Of a stretch of 64,000 nucleotides of DNA, positions 63,743 through 64,000 are shown one piece after another. The stretch is from Streptomyces sp. NBC_01317 (GTDB taxonomy: Bacteria; Actinomycetota; Actinomycetes; Streptomycetales; Streptomycetaceae): the NCBI RefSeq assembly GCF_035961655.1, contig NZ_CP108393.1, forward strand, positions 2,339,501-2,403,500, given 5' to 3'. The number at the start of each line of letters is the position of its first letter. The first letter of the stretch is position 1. The position numbers and the translations under genes were made by a program. The notes under the pieces were generated by a model. That model ran no database searches, was not told the DNA's origin, and saw nothing but the letters and a program-made list of their open reading frames with translations.

Positions 63743-64000
63743 TGATGCGTCCTGACGAGGGCGGGTGCGTAGATCTGCGGAGAAGCCTCGCAGCCCCTAC
63801 CAAGCTGGTACGTAGCGACTCGTACGCTTCGACGCGTAGACGATCTACGTACGGGGGCGCGGGCGCCCATGCGGCGCGGGCGTTCGGCGGGGCGGGCGCT
63901 AGACGGAGCGCGGGCCACAAGACCGACAGTACCCGGCGCATCGCCGGATACCGGCACCGCCCCGTTGTGCGGGCCGGGGGCGTCCGCGTGTGGTCCGGTG
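63743..64000. promoter_or_regulatory. Dyad-rich region upstream of the SprT-like gene
   Basis: Contains TACCA-AGC-TGGTA (63798-63810), GTACGTAG/CTACGTAC arms (63808-63815, 63845-63852) and an inner TACGC/GCGTA pair (63823-63827, 63834-63838), with nearly shared centres. Suggests operators for a repressor. No gene is evident from 63743 to the end. Confidence 0.5.

Overview
The window is high-GC actinobacterial chromosome: C/G-ending codons, many GTG starts, whiG, four tandem type I signal peptidases, and TPP-riboswitch-controlled thiamine uptake. Gene content and order match the Streptomyces chromosome core around the rpsB-tsf-pyrH-frr and sip-rplS-trmD-rimM-rpsP loci. Nearly all genes are intact. 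The exceptions are a glycosidase cut by the left edge and a possibly acquired gene at the right edge.

Layout. 1-3216: 3' part of a secreted GH64 glucanase facing an acyl-CoA dehydrogenase. 3358-22052: a polyamine/GABA catabolism region with two aldehyde dehydrogenases, gabT, a PucR-type regulator and a PotABCD-type transporter operon ending in a PuuB-like amine oxidase. A membrane ATPase, a PAP2 phosphatase, a small conserved protein and a GH18 chitinase with a DasR-type promoter lie among them. 22296-29737: NADAR glycosidase, DUF4190 membrane protein, an ADA-family enzyme that is probably the 6-aminodeoxyfutalosine deaminase of menaquinone synthesis, a GDPD, a SAM methyltransferase, a two-component system and a secreted serine hydrolase. 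29817-33331: a second amine-catabolic module (aldehyde dehydrogenase divergent from an Lrp regulator and class III aminotransferase). 33506-38091: ABC exporter, TetR with a beta-lactamase-fold hydrolase, LOG-family protein. 38877-42930: thiamine ABC transporter under a TPP riboswitch. 42988-48928: rlmN, cdsA, frr, pyrH, tsf, rpsB, all leftward. 49206-55842: M23 peptidase, TetR, whiG, dprA, ComM-type ATPase, YraN, DUF2469. 55899-62843: NUDIX, sipZ/Y/X/W, rplS, trmD, rimM, KH protein, rpsP. 63068-64000: SprT-like protein with AT-richer codons and a dyad-rich upstream region.

How it works together. Polyamines are imported by PotABCD, oxidised or transaminated, turned into GABA by gamma-aminobutyraldehyde dehydrogenases and into succinate by GabT plus a semialdehyde dehydrogenase. 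A similar operator-like motif precedes both aldehyde dehydrogenase promoters, suggesting joint control.

Most unusual structure. Three intergenic spaces (about 4.9-5.7, 38.1-38.9 and 49.7-50.5 kb) carry the same 740-800 bp composite repeat. It consists of tandem ~61-67 bp units that flip orientation around two large imperfect hairpins, which are inverted relatives of each other. In two cases it fills a convergent gap almost exactly from stop codon to stop codon. It encodes nothing convincing and is the best candidate for an undescribed element.
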